DNA from: Bacteroidota bacterium | GTDB taxonomy: Bacteria > Bacteroidota > Bacteroidia > Chitinophagales > Chitinophagaceae | Direction: 5' to 3' | NCBI GenBank assembly: GCA_028877045.1 | Contig: JAGWPQ010000497.1 | Location: 1 to 6,311, forward strand | DNA: 6,311 bases | In this document: piece by piece, positions 4,445-6,311 of the stretch | Layout of the letters: every line of letters begins with the position of its first letter | Numbering within the stretch: position 1 is the first letter of the stretch | The notes under the pieces: model-generated | Told to the model about the DNA's origin: nothing | Database searches by the model: none | Seen by the model: only the letters and a program-made list of their open reading frames with translations | Translations under genes and position numbers: made by a program

Positions 4445-5092
4445 ATGAAAAACATTTCATTTTTTTCAATAATCATTTCAGCGCTCATTTTTACAGGTTG
4501 TTCTAAGACTGCCGATAATACTGCTGCTGCAAACAGTGCCACTTCGCTTTGGCCATTAAAAGCAGGGAACAGCTGGGTTTATCAGGATTCGAGTTATGAT
4601 GCAAACGGAGCTTTAACCGATAGTTATTCCGATTCAACTTTTATTACAAATCAAACAACTAATGCCAATGGTATTAATTTTTTTGGGTTCGACGATTCAA
4701 CAGGTTGGTTTGGAGCATCAAGTTTTGCCGGTGTTGACGGATCTAATACTTCTTTGTATTTAATAGACAGCACTAATACAGATGCATACATATTTTTTTC
4801 CTTAAACCCGCCCGATGGCTATTTAACAGACAGCACAAGTTTTGAATCTAATTCTTCCAATGCCGGATCAGATGGATTATTTGGTTTTAAGAATACATTC
4901 AATATTAACGGTTATACCTGTTACAAAAACCAGGAAAATGTAACCGACGAAAACGGGAATATTACTTATGCAACTGTTTATTATGTTTCGCCCGGTGTGG
5001 GGGTGGTGCGCATCGAAGAATATTCTACCGATACCAATAACGTTTTGTATTTAGATTATTCGCAAACATTGGTGTCATATAAATTAAATTAA
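4445..5092 (+). CDS. Putative lipoprotein, tandem paralogue 1
   Basis: The 215-residue protein has a lipoprotein signal: MKN, a hydrophobic stretch, then LIFTGC with Cys19 as the acylation site. After a Ser/Asn/Thr/Ala-rich linker comes SLWPLKAGNSWVYQDS (34-49), a WPLxxGNxWxY motif I associate with Bacteroidota secreted or surface proteins of unknown role. FFGFDDSTGWFGA follows at 79-91, NGYTCYK at 155-161 with a single mature Cys159, and the C-terminal YYVSPGVGVVRIEEYS at 179-194. The body is rich in Ser, Thr, Asn and aromatic residues and looks all-beta. No catalytic motif is recognised and the function is unknown. It is followed after 183 bp by a paralogue of the same length with the same motif order, so the locus is a tandem duplication. 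Outer-membrane or surface localisation is inferred from the lipobox. Confidence 0.88.
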   Translation: MKNISFFSIIISALIFTGCSKTADNTAAANSATSLWPLKAGNSWVYQDSSYDANGALTDSYSDSTFITNQTTNANGINFFGFDDSTGWFGASSFAGVDGSNTSLYLIDSTNTDAYIFFSLNPPDGYLTDSTSFESNSSNAGSDGLFGFKNTFNINGYTCYKNQENVTDENGNITYATVYYVSPGVGVVRIEEYSTDTNNVLYLDYSQTLVSYKLN

Positions 5093-5130
5093 GTTGCCTT
5101 TGTGCCGGCATTCCTATCTCATCATTAATT

Positions 5131-5157
5131 TTATTGCAGTTATTTTATAGGCAATAA
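5131..5157. repeat. Small hairpin between the lipoprotein genes
   Basis: TTATTGC (5131-5137) and GCAATAA (5151-5157) form a perfect 7-bp inverted repeat with a 13-base loop, 38 bp after the first lipoprotein stop. No T-run follows directly on either side, so an intrinsic terminator is not well supported. Confidence 0.3.
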
Positions 5158-5205
5158 TGTTAAATAAAATTCACAAAAAATATCGCGAAAGAGATTTTGT
5201 TTTTT

Positions 5206-5254
5206 TTAACAACGTGCCGGTAAACTTTTGATCATATTGATGGTTCTTAGCAGA
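5206..5254 (+). promoter_or_regulatory. Upstream block shared by the two lipoprotein genes, copy 2
   Basis: This is the counterpart of 4379-4428, with TTAACA, GTAAAC, TTTTGAT, CTTA and GCAGA in the same order. AACTTTTG (5223-5230) is the equivalent of AACGTTTG in copy 1. It ends 21 bp before the second lipoprotein ATG. The duplication therefore included the 5' region as well as the coding sequence. Confidence 0.45.
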
Positions 5255-5275
5255 GTATAAGTATCGTAAAACCTA

Positions 5276-5935
5276 ATGAAAAGAATACTGTTTTTTACAA
5301 CCATCATTTCCATTTTAGTTCTTGCAGGTTGTGCAAAAAATATCAGTAATAATAATACTGCCAACAGCGCCAATTCGCTTTGGCCATTAAAACAGGGCAA
5401 CAACTGGGTCTACCAGGATTCTATTTACGATTCTACGGGTGCTGTTTTACAAACCTATTCCGATTCCACTTTTATTTCTGCAAATACCCTTAATAACAGC
5501 GGTATTACTTTTTTTGCATACAACGATTCTTTGGGGTGGTTTGGTGCGCAAAGTTATATTGCTGTTGATGCCACCAATACTTCTTTGTACGGATTAGACA
5601 GCAGTACTGCAGTATCGCCTTATTTATTTTTTCAATCGGCATCGTATGATGGTTATGTAATTGGATCAAACCAGGATTATTCAAATCCTGCCTGCATCGG
5701 AGTAGATAATTTGTATGGTTATGCAAGCACTTATAACATAAATGGCTATACCTGTTACAAAAGCTCGGACAATATAACAGATTGCAACGGGAACGTTATT
5801 TATGCCGATGTTTATTATGTTTCGCCCGGTGTGGGAGTGGTGCGCATCGAAGAATATTCGCCTGTTCCAAACAGTACAACCAATGCTTTATATTTAGATT
5901 ATTCACAAACATTGATGTCGTACAAAATAAATTAA
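5276..5935 (+). CDS. Putative lipoprotein, tandem paralogue 2
   Basis: The 219-residue protein parallels the one at 4445-5092 along its length. The lipobox VLAGC places the acylated cysteine at 19. SLWPLKQGNNWVYQDS is at 34-49, FFAYNDSLGWFGA at 79-91, NGYTCYK at 156-162, and YYVSPGVGVVRIEEYS at 180-195. It differs by two extra cysteines, Cys140 and Cys170, around the shared Cys160, so a disulphide is possible here but not in paralogue 1. At the nucleotide level 5809-5859 matches 4975-5025 at 50 of 51 positions, including synonymous sites, while most of the gene is far more diverged. The function is unknown and no enzymatic motif is seen. An exported, lipid-anchored, beta-rich protein is the most that can be inferred. 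Confidence 0.88.
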   Translation: MKRILFFTTIISILVLAGCAKNISNNNTANSANSLWPLKQGNNWVYQDSIYDSTGAVLQTYSDSTFISANTLNNSGITFFAYNDSLGWFGAQSYIAVDATNTSLYGLDSSTAVSPYLFFQSASYDGYVIGSNQDYSNPACIGVDNLYGYASTYNINGYTCYKSSDNITDCNGNVIYADVYYVSPGVGVVRIEEYSPVPNSTTNALYLDYSQTLMSYKIN

Positions 5936-5956
5936 ACTTTCACCTATAAAGTCATT

Positions 5957-6009
5957 CGCCATTGGGGGAAGCAGGCCACATGTGAAAAGCTTTGCATCCT
6001 TCAATGGCG
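5957..6009. repeat. Inverted repeat with inner pairing, possible structured RNA or terminator
   Basis: CGCCATTG (5957-5964) and CAATGGCG (6002-6009) are perfect 8-bp complements. Inside them GGA/TCC and AAGC/GCTT can extend a bulged stem, and CACATGTG is a palindrome at the tip region. The segment is GC-richer than its surroundings and follows the second lipoprotein stop by about 20 bp. No T-run follows, and it is too short for a tRNA. It may be a stabilising 3' structure, a small RNA or a decayed gene fragment. Confidence 0.35.
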
Positions 6010-6024
6010 TTAACAATTTTGTAC

Positions 6025-6138
6025 TTAGCTTTTGTATTTCATGGCATCGCCTGTTGCGTCGCACACTTGTACGGTTTGTACTTTATTCAACTTTTTATTT
6101 TGTTGGTGAAAATAATAATGAAGGCGAATGTGTGCCAT
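6025..6138 (-). CDS. Doubtful 37-residue ORF
   Basis: An ATG at 6138 on the minus strand opens a 37-codon frame ending at 6025. The peptide begins MAHIRLHYYFHQQNKK and ends with VCDATGDAMKYKS. The codons look more like coding sequence than AT-rich spacer, and the peptide is not low-complexity. I do not recognise it. It has no evident ribosome site, sits alone in a 299-bp gap, and may be a remnant or a small protein. The rest of 5936-6234 holds only the structures listed separately. Confidence 0.2.
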   Translation of the reverse strand: MAHIRLHYYFHQQNKKLNKVQTVQVCDATGDAMKYKS

Positions 6139-6141
6139 TGA

Positions 6142-6170
6142 AATATTGATTTTCAATATTATTATTTTTT
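6142..6170 (+). terminator. AT-rich hairpin followed by T-run
   Basis: AATATTGA (6142-6149) and TCAATATT (6153-6160) form an 8-bp stem with a 3-base loop, followed after a short gap by six T residues (6165-6170). The shape fits an intrinsic terminator reading rightward, but the stem has only one G-C pair. It is 200 bp beyond the last rightward gene and directly before a candidate promoter. Confidence 0.25.
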
Positions 6171-6199
6171 GTTTAGTAATATCTTATAGTATAAATTAG
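6168..6199 (+). promoter_or_regulatory. Candidate Bacteroidota promoter for the 3'-truncated gene
   Basis: TTTG at 6168-6171 and TAAATTAG at 6192-6199 are separated by 20 bp, close to the TTTG / TAnnTTTG arrangement used by the primary sigma factor of this phylum, with one mismatch in the -7 box. Transcription would start about 30 nt before the ATG at 6235. Confidence 0.45.
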
Positions 6200-6234
6200 C
6201 ATATTGGCTGTAATGCACTAATTCAATTTAACAG

Positions 6235-6311
6235 ATGAAAATAAGAATCAAGAACTCTTCTATTACACTTAAGGTGATTAGTTTATTACAATTCATTGGA
6301 GGAATAGTAGG
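6235..6311 (+). CDS. N-terminal fragment of an unidentified, probably membrane, protein (cut by window end)
   Basis: An open frame starts at ATG 6235 and runs without a stop to the window end, giving 25 complete codons. The peptide starts MKIRIKNSSITLKVISLLQF and continues IGGIV. A basic first segment followed by a hydrophobic stretch with GG suggests a transmembrane start or a signal anchor. It resembles N-termini of small uncharacterised Bacteroidota membrane proteins, but this is a weak recollection. A good promoter lies at 6168-6199. Because only the beginning is present, no function is assigned. Confidence 0.6.
   Translation, partial: MKIRIKNSSITLKVISLLQFIGGIV

Noticed and set aside
5206..5726. 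Leftward ORFs opposite the second lipoprotein gene
   Set aside because: They are antisense to a gene with a clear lipobox and a tandem paralogue.
5957..6009. tRNA gene
   Set aside because: The terminal pairing recalls an acceptor stem, but the span is about 53 nt and no D, anticodon or T arm can be drawn.

Overview
The window is AT-rich and reads as a chromosomal segment of a Bacteroidota bacterium, probably from the Chitinophagales/Sphingobacteriales side. The evidence is start-proximal -7 boxes of the TAnnTTTG type, almost no Shine-Dalgarno sequences, SPII lipoproteins, and a housekeeping group (pyrB, coaD, hotdog thioesterase, NUDIX, pyrE) familiar from that phylum. No species can be named from the sequence alone.

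Left end (1-675): a small four-helix-bundle protein of the S23/IVP family, related to the Avd protein of diversity-generating retroelements, lies between two repeat arrays built on a strict 7-bp period. The left array (1-139, open at the window edge) is a run of NNNCAAG heptamers, homogenised into a 21-bp super-unit of three heptamers. The right array (539-664) is a run of CTTGNNN heptamers, i.e. inverted relative to the left, with a diversified NNN triplet. The right array ends a few bases before pyrB and seems to supply the -33 part of its promoter. This is the most unusual object in the window.

Housekeeping block (676-3728): pyrB (aspartate carbamoyltransferase), coaD (PPAT) and a hotdog thioesterase of the YdiI/MenI type all run rightward; coaD and the thioesterase are directly abutted. 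A NUDIX hydrolase runs leftward, converging on the thioesterase with only 2 bp between stop codons and diverging from pyrE (orotate phosphoribosyltransferase). pyrB and pyrE share a start-proximal motif. Between pyrB and coaD sits a second, miniature inverted element (1608-1701), also on a 7-bp period but with a GAT/ATC core and no ORF. It too ends right at the next start codon.

Right half (3729-6311): an intergenic region with short repeats, a secreted heavy-metal-associated-like protein, then two tandem paralogous lipoproteins (4445-5092 and 5276-5935) duplicated together with about 50 bp of upstream sequence. A 299-bp gap (5936-6234) holds an 8-bp inverted repeat, a doubtful 37-codon leftward ORF, an AT-rich hairpin with a T-run, and a candidate promoter. 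The promoter precedes a protein start cut off by the window end.

The pyr genes make UMP precursors and coaD makes coenzyme A. The hotdog enzyme cleaves an acyl-CoA, possibly in menaquinone synthesis. The S23 gene and the heptamer arrays have no evident metabolic link to these genes and look like an accessory unit lodged in the 5' region of pyrB.
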